Shown one piece after another: positions 1-6,455 of a stretch of DNA of 15,213 nt; the stretch's first letter is position 1; each line of letters begins with the position of its first letter. The notes under the pieces are model-generated. The model searched no databases and was not told where the DNA came from. It saw nothing but the letters and a program-made list of their open reading frames with translations. Location: NCBI GenBank assembly GCA_964358085.1, contig CAYHNU010000014.1, forward strand, positions 1 through 15,213, in the 5' to 3' direction. The position numbers were made by a program, and so were the translations under genes. This DNA comes from GWC2-45-19 sp964358085. Its GTDB lineage: Bacteria; Patescibacteriota; Microgenomatia; CAZETR01; Amesbacteraceae.

Positions 1-1181
1 TTACCTTACAGTTTTTTCTAAACATGGAGATTGAACGGTATAGTTTGGTAACCGGGGAATCGGTGTTTGCGGGGTGGGCCAGGAAATGGGGCCCCGCAGC
101 TGCGGGGTGGTTTATAGTATCGACGATAATTCCCTGGATTTGGCCGGGGATAATCGCCGCGGCGGCAGTAGCGGCGGCTACTGCGGCGGGAGTTGAATAT
201 TCTAAATGGTGGGGGATAGGGATGCTCGTTGCGTTGGGGGGAATTTATAGTATAGGCAGGGTGGTTTATCGGACTCAGGAGTGGGTGCAAAAGGCCATAA
301 TTCTGGCAGGAGTGCCGCTGGTGGTGGGTTTAACTGTGTGGTTGGCGGGTAGAGCGGATTGGATAGCTTTGGCGGCGGGGGTAATAAATGTTGGTCGGCT
401 GCCGGAGGGAATTCCTCTGGCCACTTTTTTGGCGGCTTTGGTATATTCGGGGGCGGGGGGAAACCTAAATTTAGCTCAAAGTTTGTATGTCAAAGAGAAG
501 GGGTATGGGATGGGTAAATATTCCGGACATATTACGAATATTTTGGCAAGGCGGGAGGAGGAAGTGAAACTCACCGGGGAAGTATTTGCTCAAACAAGCG
601 AGAATATTGGTAGATTTAAGACGTGGTGGAAGCGGATTAATTTGGAACACGGGATGGTTTTTTGGGCTACGGGGGTGGTGACAATGTTGCTGCTCATGCT
701 TTTGGCTTACGCTACGGTGCATGGGCATCCGGAAGTAGGTTCCAGCATTAAGTTTGTGCTGTTGGAATCACAGGCGGTGGGGAGTCTGGGGGTGGCCTTC
801 TTGGTGGTAGTGGCTTTGATGCTTTTTGGAACGCAGTTTGCGGTATATGGGAGCAATGCCCGGATGGCCACAGAAAATTTGGCTCTCTTGATTCCTAAAT
901 CAAAAACCCACCATATTTCCCGTTATTTTTACGGGTTTTTGTGGTTGCAGATATTGGCAGGGATGGTGGTTTTGTCTTTGGGATTTATTGAGCCCTTGGC
1001 TTTGGTAATAACGGGGGCAGTTTTAAACGCAGTTGCAATGTGCGTATATTCATTCTTAATTTTGGGGTTGAACCTCTCTTTGCCCAAAGCTTTGCGGCCG
1101 GTGTGGTGGAGAGTGGGAATTGTAGGGCTGGCGGGATTACTGTACGGGGGTTTTACGGTTTTTACGATTTGGAATATCTGA
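1..1181 (+). CDS. Nramp-like polytopic membrane protein, 5'-truncated by window edge
   Basis: The reading frame is open from the first bases through the ATG at 24, so the true start is probably upstream and the N-terminal helices are missing. The visible 385 residues contain about nine hydrophobic segments. The stretches 'ERYSLVTGES' and 'GAGGNLNLAQS' followed by 'KEKGYGMG' resemble the divergent Nramp-related transporters of Planctomycetes and candidate phyla. In that group the classical TM6 Met-Pro-His metal motif is replaced by a Gly-rich GAGG turn, so metal transport is not assured. Residues 23-28 (counted from the ATG at 24), Gly-Pro-Ala-Ala-Ala-Gly, are encoded by a 16-bp palindrome that recurs near 12.6 and 13.0 kb and look like an in-frame insertion. 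The gene converges on the methyltransferase gene with a 66-nt gap. Family call from memory, no search run. Confidence 0.65.
   Translation, partial: TLQFFLNMEIERYSLVTGESVFAGWARKWGPAAAGWFIVSTIIPWIWPGIIAAAAVAAATAAGVEYSKWWGIGMLVALGGIYSIGRVVYRTQEWVQKAIILAGVPLVVGLTVWLAGRADWIALAAGVINVGRLPEGIPLATFLAALVYSGAGGNLNLAQSLYVKEKGYGMGKYSGHITNILARREEEVKLTGEVFAQTSENIGRFKTWWKRINLEHGMVFWATGVVTMLLLMLLAYATVHGHPEVGSSIKFVLLESQAVGSLGVAFLVVVALMLFGTQFAVYGSNARMATENLALLIPKSKTHHISRYFYGFLWLQILAGMVVLSLGFIEPLALVITGAVLNAVAMCVYSFLILGLNLSLPKALRPVWWRVGIVGLAGLLYGGFTVFTIWNI
92..107. repeat. 16-bp palindrome, copy 1 (in-frame inside membrane-protein gene)
   Basis: CCCCGCAGCTGCGGGG is a perfect palindrome. Copies differing at one or two central bases lie at 12581-12596 and 12965-12980. 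Here, with two preceding G, it is read as Gly-Pro-Ala-Ala-Ala-Gly without breaking the frame. Confidence 0.8.
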
Positions 1182-1247
1182 TTGATCAGAACTATTTATT
1201 TATTTTAACGGTCGTGTAGAAAACGTAAAAGTGGGGAGTGAAGGATA

Positions 1248-1994
1248 TCATTTGTGAGGGTGGGGAGGGAGGAGGGATTGGAGGCGGGAGAGACGGGCGA
1301 AGGCGCCGCGGGAAATTTTGGGATTGTGGCGAGCAAATAATTTGAGCCATTGAGCAGGGGGTACGAATTTGGCGAATTTATTGTGGGTGAAAGTGTAGGC
1401 GACGAAGTCTTGATAGGCTGATTTGTTGGCAATTAAAGAGCGGGGAGTGAAGCGCAGGAGAACACTATCGACAGCCGGGGTGGGAGAAAAATCGGTTCTG
1501 GCAAAACGGTGAATGACCCGGATATCCCAGAAAGGATAATACAAAATTGCGGCTAAGGTGTTGGCTGTGGGCTGGATCATGAATTTGGCTGCTGCCTCGG
1601 TTTGCATAATGAGATAGCAGTCTTGGGGAGGATTTGGGGCTAGAAGGAGTTTGCGGACGATGGCGCCGGTGATGGAGAAGGGGATGTTGGCAAAAACTTT
1701 GTATGGTGTTTGGGGAAGGGAGTAGGTGAGAAAATCCTGGGGATTTGGTGTCAGTTTGGGATCCTTTTCTATGGATATGACGTGAGGGGTAATTTGCAGA
1801 AGCTCGCGGGTAATGATGCCCGTGCCGGAGCCGATTTCTAAAACGGTGTCAGAAGGGGAAACGGAAGAGCCTCGGACGAGCTTAGAAACCAGCTCCCGGT
1901 TTGCAAAGCAAACCGCGTTGGGTATATATCCAAAAACTCTTCGCTTCGCGGGCGAGTTTGTTGGCAATAGATGAGACTGACGTACTTTGTACAT
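1248..1994 (-). CDS. rRNA adenine N6-dimethyltransferase, KsgA/Erm family
   Basis: S-adenosylmethionine-dependent dimethylation of adenines in rRNA (16S for KsgA, 23S for Erm). The 248-residue protein has the family motifs in order: motif I VLEIGSGTG (51-59), the acidic strand end ISIEKD (73-78), the catalytic NIPF (103-106) and F-S-P-T-P-A-V-D-S (169-177) before the C-terminal helical domain. NIPF rather than NLPY leans towards the Erm side, but subfamily and resistance cannot be decided here. The ATG at 1994 is preceded by a strong AGGAGG four bases upstream. The usual N-terminal Q-N-F-L signature before 'NRELV' is not seen. About 18 residues rich in palindromic DNA (1897-1960) sit in that place, suggesting a repeat insertion in the N-terminus. 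Confidence 0.85.
   Translation of the reverse strand: MYKVRQSHLLPTNSPAKRRVFGYIPNAVCFANRELVSKLVRGSSVSPSDTVLEIGSGTGIITRELLQITPHVISIEKDPKLTPNPQDFLTYSLPQTPYKVFANIPFSITGAIVRKLLLAPNPPQDCYLIMQTEAAAKFMIQPTANTLAAILYYPFWDIRVIHRFARTDFSPTPAVDSVLLRFTPRSLIANKSAYQDFVAYTFTHNKFAKFVPPAQWLKLFARHNPKISRGAFARLSRLQSLLPPHPHK
1897..1915. repeat. 19-bp inverted repeat inside the methyltransferase gene
   Basis: Perfect 8-bp arms CGGTTTGC/GCAAACCG around a 3-base loop, read in frame as Ala-Val-Cys-Phe-Ala-Asn-Arg (residues 27-33). It lies where the family normally has its conserved N-terminal motif. A second small palindrome, CGCGAAGCG in the gene's sense, lies just upstream within the gene. Confidence 0.6.
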
Positions 1995-2031
1995 GCAGCC
2001 TCCTGATGACAGTAATCATAACGAAGCCATT

Positions 2032-2256
2032 TTACCACCTTGAGTTAACGGAAGGTATGGGATTTTGAAGATGGCCGGAGGCAAGACCGATAATATTGTC
2101 TACCCAGATCTGTTTGTTGGCAGCGAGAGATTCCTGGGTGTACCATCCAAACCTCTTAAACAACAAGGCGTTTGGGAGTCGGGATAGCGGTGGAGAGAGT
2201 ATTTCGGCTGATGAAGTAGTGGGGGATCGAGATTCAGAGTACGAGTTACGCCAAAA
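2032..2256 (-). pseudogene. Possible degraded ORF upstream of the methyltransferase
   Basis: This 224-nt stretch on the minus strand is open for 74 codons after an in-frame TGA and ends at TAA 2032-2034. It has no convincing start. Its C-terminal part ('FGWYTQESLAANKQIW', then 'VDNIIGLASGHLQNP') has an ordinary protein-like composition, and another minus frame is open over the upstream part, which would fit a frameshifted remnant. I do not recognise a family, and it may be chance. Nothing else is seen between 1995 and the promoter at 2332. Confidence 0.25.
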
Positions 2257-2331
2257 TCATGGCCGGGCTGTTTGATGGATTGTGGGAGCGCGCCCAGCCG
2301 ATTGATAGTTTCGGGTAAGAATGTTGGAGCT

Positions 2332-2360
2332 TTGGCAAAAAGTTGCGGGCAGGCTATAAT
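2332..2360 (+). promoter_or_regulatory. Sigma70-type promoter for the transglutaminase-like gene
   Basis: TTGGCA (2332-2337), 17-bp spacer, perfect TATAAT (2355-2360). The ATG at 2375 is 14 nt after the -10, so the leader would be only about 7-8 nt, without room for a Shine-Dalgarno site. Confidence 0.75.
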
Positions 2361-2374
2361 GGGCAATCTACCTT

Positions 2375-3034
2375 ATGTTAACTCAGCTAAAACCTTGCTT
2401 TTCAACTGCCGAACAAAAACTTATATCCAGTTTGGATTCCCCGGGGAAAATTCAAAGCTTCATAGATAGGGAGATTGAATATGATCCTGACCGTGAAGAT
2501 AGAAGCGTTAAAGAGGTTGTGACAGACCGGAAAGCCGAGTGTTATAACGGAGCTCTCTTTGCAACGCTGTGTTTGTTGAATCAAGGTGTCAAAGCATCGA
2601 TTCTGGAAATTTTGGCCAGAAAGGATGAAGAACATATTCTGTGCGTCTATGAGGATCATGGAAAATTTGGCGCAATTGCCCAGAGTAAGTTTTTGGGTCT
2701 TAAAAACAGAAATCCAATGTATGACACGATCAGAGATCTGGTGGTAAGTTATAAGGAGTTTTACTTCGCGTTTGATGGCCGATTTTCCTTGGATTCTTAC
2801 ACTAATCCAATTTCTCTCGGGAAATACGACATGAAGTGGGTTTATGATTCGATGACAGTAGTGAGGATGGCCAGGGATTTATGTCAAAGTAAACATTTTT
2901 TAGTAACTAAAGGCAGTGGTGATTCCGCCTATTACGTTTCCGGCGAAAGATATTGGCGAGAAGTTTTAGTAATTCCGGAGGGAACTAAAATCCCTAAAAA
3001 ATATCTTTCTGCAAAACCTAAGAATAGATGGTAG
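2375..3034 (+). CDS. Transglutaminase-like cysteine protein
   Basis: A 219-residue protein, probably cytoplasmic since no signal peptide or membrane segment is visible. 'DRKAECYNGALFA' (Cys56 at a helix start) followed by 'DEEHILCVYEDHGKFGAI' (His87, with an Asp/His pair at 94-95) has the layout of the transglutaminase-like papain fold: nucleophilic Cys, then His on a strand, then a third polar residue. The third catalytic residue is not certain, so the fold is inferred rather than proven and the substrate is unknown. It stands alone behind its own strong promoter with a nearly leaderless ATG. It begins the AT-richer accessory region. Confidence 0.6.
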   Translation: MLTQLKPCFSTAEQKLISSLDSPGKIQSFIDREIEYDPDREDRSVKEVVTDRKAECYNGALFATLCLLNQGVKASILEILARKDEEHILCVYEDHGKFGAIAQSKFLGLKNRNPMYDTIRDLVVSYKEFYFAFDGRFSLDSYTNPISLGKYDMKWVYDSMTVVRMARDLCQSKHFLVTKGSGDSAYYVSGERYWREVLVIPEGTKIPKKYLSAKPKNRW

Positions 3035-3055
3035 CCTTTGCCCTGGATGCGATAG

Positions 3056-3083
3056 TCCTGAGCGAACGGAGTGAGTCGAAGGA
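3056..3083. repeat. Short intergenic repeat-like element
   Basis: TCCT and AGGA bound a stretch with internal direct repeat GAGCGAA/GAGTCGAA. Motifs of this style recur in many uncultivated bacterial genomes; only one copy is in this window, so repeat status rests on memory. Confidence 0.35.
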
Positions 3084-3127
3084 GAAAACGTTCGAACCTT
3101 TTACGCACAAATTTAGGCAAAACTGTG

Positions 3128-3133
3128 TAAAAT
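3128..3133 (+). promoter_or_regulatory. -10 box 6 nt before the S51 peptidase start
   Basis: TAAAAT ends at 3133 and the ATG begins at 3140, which puts the expected transcription start on the start codon itself. No good -35 and no Shine-Dalgarno site are visible. Confidence 0.5.
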
Positions 3134-3139
3134 ACATAC

Positions 3140-3694
3140 ATGGCAATTAAATATATTCTCCATGGTGGATATGCCGGTCATACTAATAGTCAAAATGATG
3201 AATTTTATAAAGAAATTCTAAAGGATACTCCAGACAAGCTTAAAGTACTGTTGGTTTATTTTGCCAAGGAAGATGACAGAATTACTGTCAATAAGGAAGA
3301 AGACGTTGCCCATTTTGAAAATAATATGGGAAACAAAGTAATTACCTTTGAGGTGGCGACAGAGAAAGATTTTTCAGAGCAAGTCAGGCAGGCTAACATA
3401 ATTCACTTACATGGGGGCGCTACGCTTAAGTTGCTAGCAGCTTTAAAAAAACATTCAGACCTAAAGGGATTGTTTGGAGGGAAGGTTGTGGCAGGGGAAT
3501 CCGCCGGAGCTTATGTCCTCTCAGCCTATTTCTACAGCAAAACTGCAGGTGGACTATTTCCAGGTCTGGGCTTGGTGCCAGCCAAAACAATTTGTCACTA
3601 CATTGGCGAGAATAAAGAGAAACTTGATGAAGCGCCGAATAACTTTGAGACCTTACTTCTTAAGGATTATGAGTATAAAATATTTAATTTATGA
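3140..3694 (+). CDS. Peptidase S51 (dipeptidase E / cyanophycinase-like) family protein
   Basis: 184 residues with the S51 / class I glutamine-amidotransferase-like fold. It has N-terminal strands with 'LHGG', a second 'IHLHGGATLKLL' (88-99), the nucleophile elbow G-E-S-A-G with Ser121, and a downstream 'CHYIGE' whose His153 could be the catalytic base. Relatives cleave Asp-X dipeptides or cyanophycin; the substrate here is unknown. No signal peptide, so intracellular. It overlaps the Nudix gene by the 4-base ATGA, implying translational coupling. The probable promoter lies 6 nt before the ATG, so the message would be leaderless. Confidence 0.85.
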   Translation: MAIKYILHGGYAGHTNSQNDEFYKEILKDTPDKLKVLLVYFAKEDDRITVNKEEDVAHFENNMGNKVITFEVATEKDFSEQVRQANIIHLHGGATLKLLAALKKHSDLKGLFGGKVVAGESAGAYVLSAYFYSKTAGGLFPGLGLVPAKTICHYIGENKEKLDEAPNNFETLLLKDYEYKIFNL

Positions 3695-4233
3695 GCCTAC
3701 TTGATATTATCGACGAACAAGGCAGCATTATTGGTCAGGACTCTAGGGAAAATATCCATAAGAACGGTTTACTTCATAGAGAAATACACGTTTGGTTTTA
3801 TACACCTAAGGGGGAGATAATTTTCCAACACAGGGCGAAAGATAAGGATACGTTTCCGGATAAGCTGGACGCTACTGTTGGGGGACATGTGGAGATTGGT
3901 TCAGACTTTGAAGATACAGCAATTAAAGAGATGGAGGAAGAGACTGGGGTAGTGGTGGGAAAGGATGAATTAAAGCTGGTTAAAACCGTCCGCTCAAACC
4001 ACGTTGACCCCACGACTGGTAAGAAAAATAATGTCATTCGGAAAGTATTTGCATATAGATTTGTAGGAACCCCCGATGACTTGCGTGTGGAGGACGGGTT
4101 AAGTGACGGTTTTGAAGTGTGGCCGATTGAGAAATTGGAGAGAATTACTCCCAAAGATGAGAAGAGGTTCATTCCGAGTTTTCTTAACAAGGAGCATCTC
4201 GATATGTACAGGAGTTTTATTTCGCAGAAGTAG
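3691..4233 (+). CDS. Nudix hydrolase
   Basis: 180 residues. The Nudix box lies at about 64-87 with GGHVEIG and the core K-E-M-E-E-E-T-G (79-86). The canonical Arg of R-E-x-x-E-E is Lys79 and the usual Glu after the Gly is Ser71, while the metal-binding glutamates are kept. N-terminal 'LLHREIHVWFY' and 'PDKLDATVGGHV' resemble the YfcD/isopentenyl-diphosphate-isomerase-like branch, so the substrate is probably a nucleoside or prenyl diphosphate (not determinable). It is translated from an ATGA overlap with the S51 peptidase gene. Confidence 0.9.
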   Translation: MSLLDIIDEQGSIIGQDSRENIHKNGLLHREIHVWFYTPKGEIIFQHRAKDKDTFPDKLDATVGGHVEIGSDFEDTAIKEMEEETGVVVGKDELKLVKTVRSNHVDPTTGKKNNVIRKVFAYRFVGTPDDLRVEDGLSDGFEVWPIEKLERITPKDEKRFIPSFLNKEHLDMYRSFISQK

Positions 4234-4249
4234 CTTAAATATCGAGGCT

Positions 4250-4266
4250 ATAGGTTCGATTCCTGT
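4250..4266 (+). other. tRNA T-arm-like remnant
   Basis: ATAGG, TTCGATT, CCTGT forms a 5-bp stem and 7-base loop matching the GGTTCRANYCC tRNA T-arm consensus. No acceptor, D or anticodon arm is found upstream. It sits between the Nudix stop and the duplicated small ORFs. It could be an attachment-site scar or a chance match. Confidence 0.3.
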
Positions 4267-4275
4267 TACTCGTTG

Positions 4276-4422
4276 ATGTGGTTTGATATGTTTACTAGCT
4301 TCGGAAAAACTTGGCAGACTCTATTGGACGTAATTAGGAATGGATGGTTGAAGCTAAATAGTTTTGATTTTGGGATAGAAGGGGCAGGAAGATTACTGAA
4401 ATCAGGTTTAACTTTTGCCTAA
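4276..4422 (+). CDS. 48-aa hypothetical protein, paralogue A
   Basis: Short ORF from ATG 4276 to TAA 4420-4422. Residues 13-48 ('WQTLLDVIRNGWLKLNS', then 'FDFGIEGAGRLLKSG') align without gaps to the C-terminus of the ORF ending at 5958, sharing T-L-L-D-x-I-R-N-G-W, N-S-x-D-F-G and E-G-x-G. Both end at the same position. About three quarters of the bases match and many differences are silent, which supports a real protein. Amphipathic helix likely. No family recognised and no clear ribosome binding site. Confidence 0.55.
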   Translation: MWFDMFTSFGKTWQTLLDVIRNGWLKLNSFDFGIEGAGRLLKSGLTFA

Positions 4423-4448
4423 AATCTCAATTATGGTAATATCTGGGC

Positions 4449-4688
4449 ATGTCGGCAGCTTCTGAGTCACACACAAGATCCATGGACGCATTGGGTGGAA
4501 GCGATGACGATGAGTTAACGCCAGCACCCACTCCAAAAAACTCGCACATTGATTGGGAGCAGGTTAGAGGGTGTTTAACCTTACCATTACTCGCTATTCC
4601 TATATCAATTGCGGTTGTTGAAGTTTTGGGAGAAGTAGTTACAGATTTAGGAAAACGAATGATTAGGTATGTTGGTAGAAAATCTTAA
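4449..4688 (+). CDS. 79-aa hypothetical protein with one membrane segment
   Basis: Ser/Asp/Pro-rich polar N-terminus (1-36) followed by a hydrophobic segment at about 43-64 ('LTLPLLAIPISIAVVEVLG') and a short basic tail, so probably a single-pass membrane protein with a cytoplasmic C-terminus. A weak -10 (TAATAT, 4437-4442) ends 6 nt before the ATG. The end overlaps the M23 gene by 20 nt, suggesting co-expression. Family not recognised. Confidence 0.5.
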   Translation: MSAASESHTRSMDALGGSDDDELTPAPTPKNSHIDWEQVRGCLTLPLLAIPISIAVVEVLGEVVTDLGKRMIRYVGRKS

Positions 4689-5532
4689 AGCTGAATTGAC
4701 TCGTAAGTGGTATCACTGGCCCAGATATCCGGGGGAGCAGAAATACTTGGAAGCAATAGCCTATTTGAGGCTACCTTTTACGAAGGAGGATCTTGATTGG
4801 AGTGTGATTAGAAGTAGTCAACCAGGGATTACTCGCAAAATTCAATACGAAGTGTCCGAAGGGTGGTGGTACTCTCCAGAAGTTACTGGTCGCCTGCTTA
4901 GGCCCGTTAGACACGCTGCTGTGGACTTTCGGTTGCCATATGGTCATCCAGTAGTAGCTCCGTGCGAGGGCATGGCAATAGCTTCCTACTATGGAAACCA
5001 GCAATTAGATAAAAATGGTAGGCCAGTAGAGTTTGCCATTGGCTATTTTGTACAGATATTTAATCCTGATCAAAAGAGACTGGTTCAGTTAGGGCATCTG
5101 TCAAATGTTGCCGACACAATTCCTTTTAGTATTCCGCAGAAGGTCGGTAGCAGATGGATGCCAACTGGTTATTTGCAGCCTGAGGCCGAAATGACGAATA
5201 GTAACAATAATCTACTGGTTCGGGTTAAGGCGGGTGACTTAATGGGGTATGTGGGGTATTCAGGTTTATGTAATGGTCCGGATTACTTTGAAGGTTATGA
5301 TCGACCGTATGTAACCGATCCAAATGAAATTGGTACTCGTAGTTACCCACATCTTCACATGGATGAATCAAGAAGAGATTATAAAACAGCAGAAAAGAGG
5401 TGGCGTAGAGATCCGTATGCTGAATATGGTTTGGCAGATGCTTACCCAACTCATAGTAACAACCTGACTTTGAGAGAAGAAACCTTGTTTTTGACCGACC
5501 AGTTAGGCAAACCTAAATTTCCTGGGCTATAA
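4669..5532 (+). CDS. M23 (LytM-like) metallopeptidase domain protein without signal peptide
   Basis: 287 residues. The M23 Zn site is complete: H-A-A-V-D (His82, Asp86) followed by 'RLPYGHPVVAP', 'LGHLS' (His143) and P-H-L-H-M-D (His228, His230). These enzymes cut peptide cross-links in peptidoglycan. The first 60 residues are soluble with no signal peptide or anchor, which is unusual for a wall enzyme; it may be released by lysis, exported by another route, or held by the membrane protein encoded just upstream (20-nt overlap). The spacing between the two Zn motifs is long, with an insertion at about 150-185. It converges on the minus-strand gene ending at 5527 with a 6-nt overlap. Confidence 0.8.
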   Translation: MLVENLKAELTRKWYHWPRYPGEQKYLEAIAYLRLPFTKEDLDWSVIRSSQPGITRKIQYEVSEGWWYSPEVTGRLLRPVRHAAVDFRLPYGHPVVAPCEGMAIASYYGNQQLDKNGRPVEFAIGYFVQIFNPDQKRLVQLGHLSNVADTIPFSIPQKVGSRWMPTGYLQPEAEMTNSNNNLLVRVKAGDLMGYVGYSGLCNGPDYFEGYDRPYVTDPNEIGTRSYPHLHMDESRRDYKTAEKRWRRDPYAEYGLADAYPTHSNNLTLREETLFLTDQLGKPKFPGL

Positions 5533-5787
5533 GTCGTTGTGGTCGGGGATAACTCCAAGTTTGGGAATTTGCCCCCGGTAATCAATCCCTGGTCTCTGAG
5601 CTTTGTTTGAAATTAGACCCAGCATAGCCGCTGCTTTACTGGTGCTAACACCGATTACTAACTCTGGATCTATATAATATTCACTCAAGGGTGTCTCACT
5701 GATGTTTATTTGAGCAGCCAACTTGATACCTTCCACCTTGAGTGCAATCAGCGGGTGGCGAACAAAGAAGAAAAATTCTCTGAACAT
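5527..5787 (-). CDS. 86-aa hypothetical protein
   Basis: No family recognised. The N-terminus is hydrophobic/aromatic ('MFREFFFFVRHPLIALK'); the C-terminal half ('SEYYIDPELVIGVSTSKAAA', then 'MLGLISNKAQRPGIDYRGQ') is globular in composition. The strongest support is a near-consensus promoter 8 nt before the ATG (TTGAAA, 17 bp, TATAAT). That makes this gene likelier than the plus-strand reading over its first 78 nt, although the paralogous C-terminus of the plus ORF lies beyond that overlap. Messenger would be leaderless. Confidence 0.55.
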   Translation of the reverse strand: MFREFFFFVRHPLIALKVEGIKLAAQINISETPLSEYYIDPELVIGVSTSKAAAMLGLISNKAQRPGIDYRGQIPKLGVIPDHNDL

Positions 5788-5958
5788 TATGGCGAATTAT
5801 ATAACCAAGTTGCTCTGATTTCAAATTTCGCACGATCTGAAGCTAATTTGCAGACCCTATTGGACATAATAAGGAATGGGTGGGCAAGTATTAATAGCTG
5901 GGATTTTGGGATGGAGGGAGTGGGGAAGCTATTAAGATCAGAGCTAGATTTTTGTTAA
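5710..5958 (+). CDS. 82-aa hypothetical protein, paralogue B (start uncertain)
   Basis: The C-terminal 37 residues ('LQTLLDIIRNGWASINS', then 'WDFGMEGVGKLLRSE') are the duplicate of the 48-aa ORF at 4276-4422. The N-terminal part overlaps the better-supported minus-strand gene and its promoter, so translation may start later, for example at a non-ATG codon after 5790. No Shine-Dalgarno site supports the ATG at 5710. Function unknown. Confidence 0.4.
   Translation: MSSQLDTFHLECNQRVANKEEKFSEHYGELYNQVALISNFARSEANLQTLLDIIRNGWASINSWDFGMEGVGKLLRSELDFC
5796..5824 (-). promoter_or_regulatory. Near-consensus promoter for the 86-aa minus-strand gene
   Basis: On the minus strand: TTGAAA (5819-5824), exactly 17 bp, TATAAT (5796-5801), then 8 nt to the ATG at 5787. 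It lies inside the plus-strand ORF ending at 5958. Confidence 0.7.
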
Positions 5959-5973
5959 TGTGGAGGTGATAAC

Positions 5974-6018
5974 ATGGATTGCAGGATGAGGTTTACAAAT
6001 ATAAAGGTTACAATTTGA
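5974..6018 (+). other. 14-codon mini-ORF with near-perfect Shine-Dalgarno site
   Basis: GGAGGTGA lies 4 nt before ATG 5974; the frame reads 14 codons to TGA 6016-6018. It follows paralogue B and precedes the promoter of the next operon. It could be a leader peptide, a decayed gene start, or chance. Confidence 0.3.
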
Positions 6019-6030
6019 ACAGGATTAATT

Positions 6031-6039
6031 TGTTATAAT
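6031..6039 (+). promoter_or_regulatory. Extended -10 promoter for the surface-protein operon
   Basis: TGTTATAAT matches TGnTATAAT exactly; the ATG at 6072 lies 33 nt downstream of the -10. No well-spaced -35 is seen, as is common with extended -10 promoters. Confidence 0.6.
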
Positions 6040-6071
6040 TACCTTACTTACCAACCAAGTTATTTCAAAAA

Positions 6072-6455
6072 ATGAATAAGCACATAGTAATCATTTACAT
6101 AGTTTTAGTAGTGTTAGCTATTTTTGTTTTTATTAAACAGGAAGATAATGACGGTTTAAGTAAGCTAGAGAGTAGGATTACAAGAGTGGAGTTCTTTCAG
6201 GAAGCCACCAGAATCAGAGACAACGTCGTTGGATTTAAACAGGTAAATGTGTCTTTGGCAAGTAATGTTGAGCGTTCAAAAAGCTGTAATGAGAGCATGG
6301 ATTTGTTAACGGAATGGTCAGAGGATATTAAAAAACTGGGATTAGACCACACAGATTATATGGGGGCTAATCAAGATGCGAAAAGTTACTTCGATTCTAT
6401 AAGCAAAATTTATGACAGTATCATCGCCGACTGCAATAAATTAACGAACAAATGA
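6072..6455 (+). CDS. 127-aa membrane-anchored extracytoplasmic protein
   Basis: Residues 4-21 form one strongly hydrophobic helix ('HIVIIYIVLVVLAIFVF'), followed by a charged, mostly helical domain with two cysteines (Cys72, Cys121) that could pair outside the cell. No family recognised. Its last codons overlap the next gene by ATGA, so the two products are made together and may act together at the surface. Confidence 0.7.
   Translation: MNKHIVIIYIVLVVLAIFVFIKQEDNDGLSKLESRITRVEFFQEATRIRDNVVGFKQVNVSLASNVERSKSCNESMDLLTEWSEDIKKLGLDHTDYMGANQDAKSYFDSISKIYDSIIADCNKLTNK

Noticed and set aside
2100..2366. 88-aa minus-strand ORF
   Set aside because: Its start lies on top of the strong plus-strand promoter, it has no ribosome site, and composition is not protein-like past residue 45. 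Only another frame of this region was kept, as a weak remnant.
3474..3704. 76-aa plus-strand ORF within the S51 peptidase gene
   Set aside because: Other-frame shadow of a well-supported gene.
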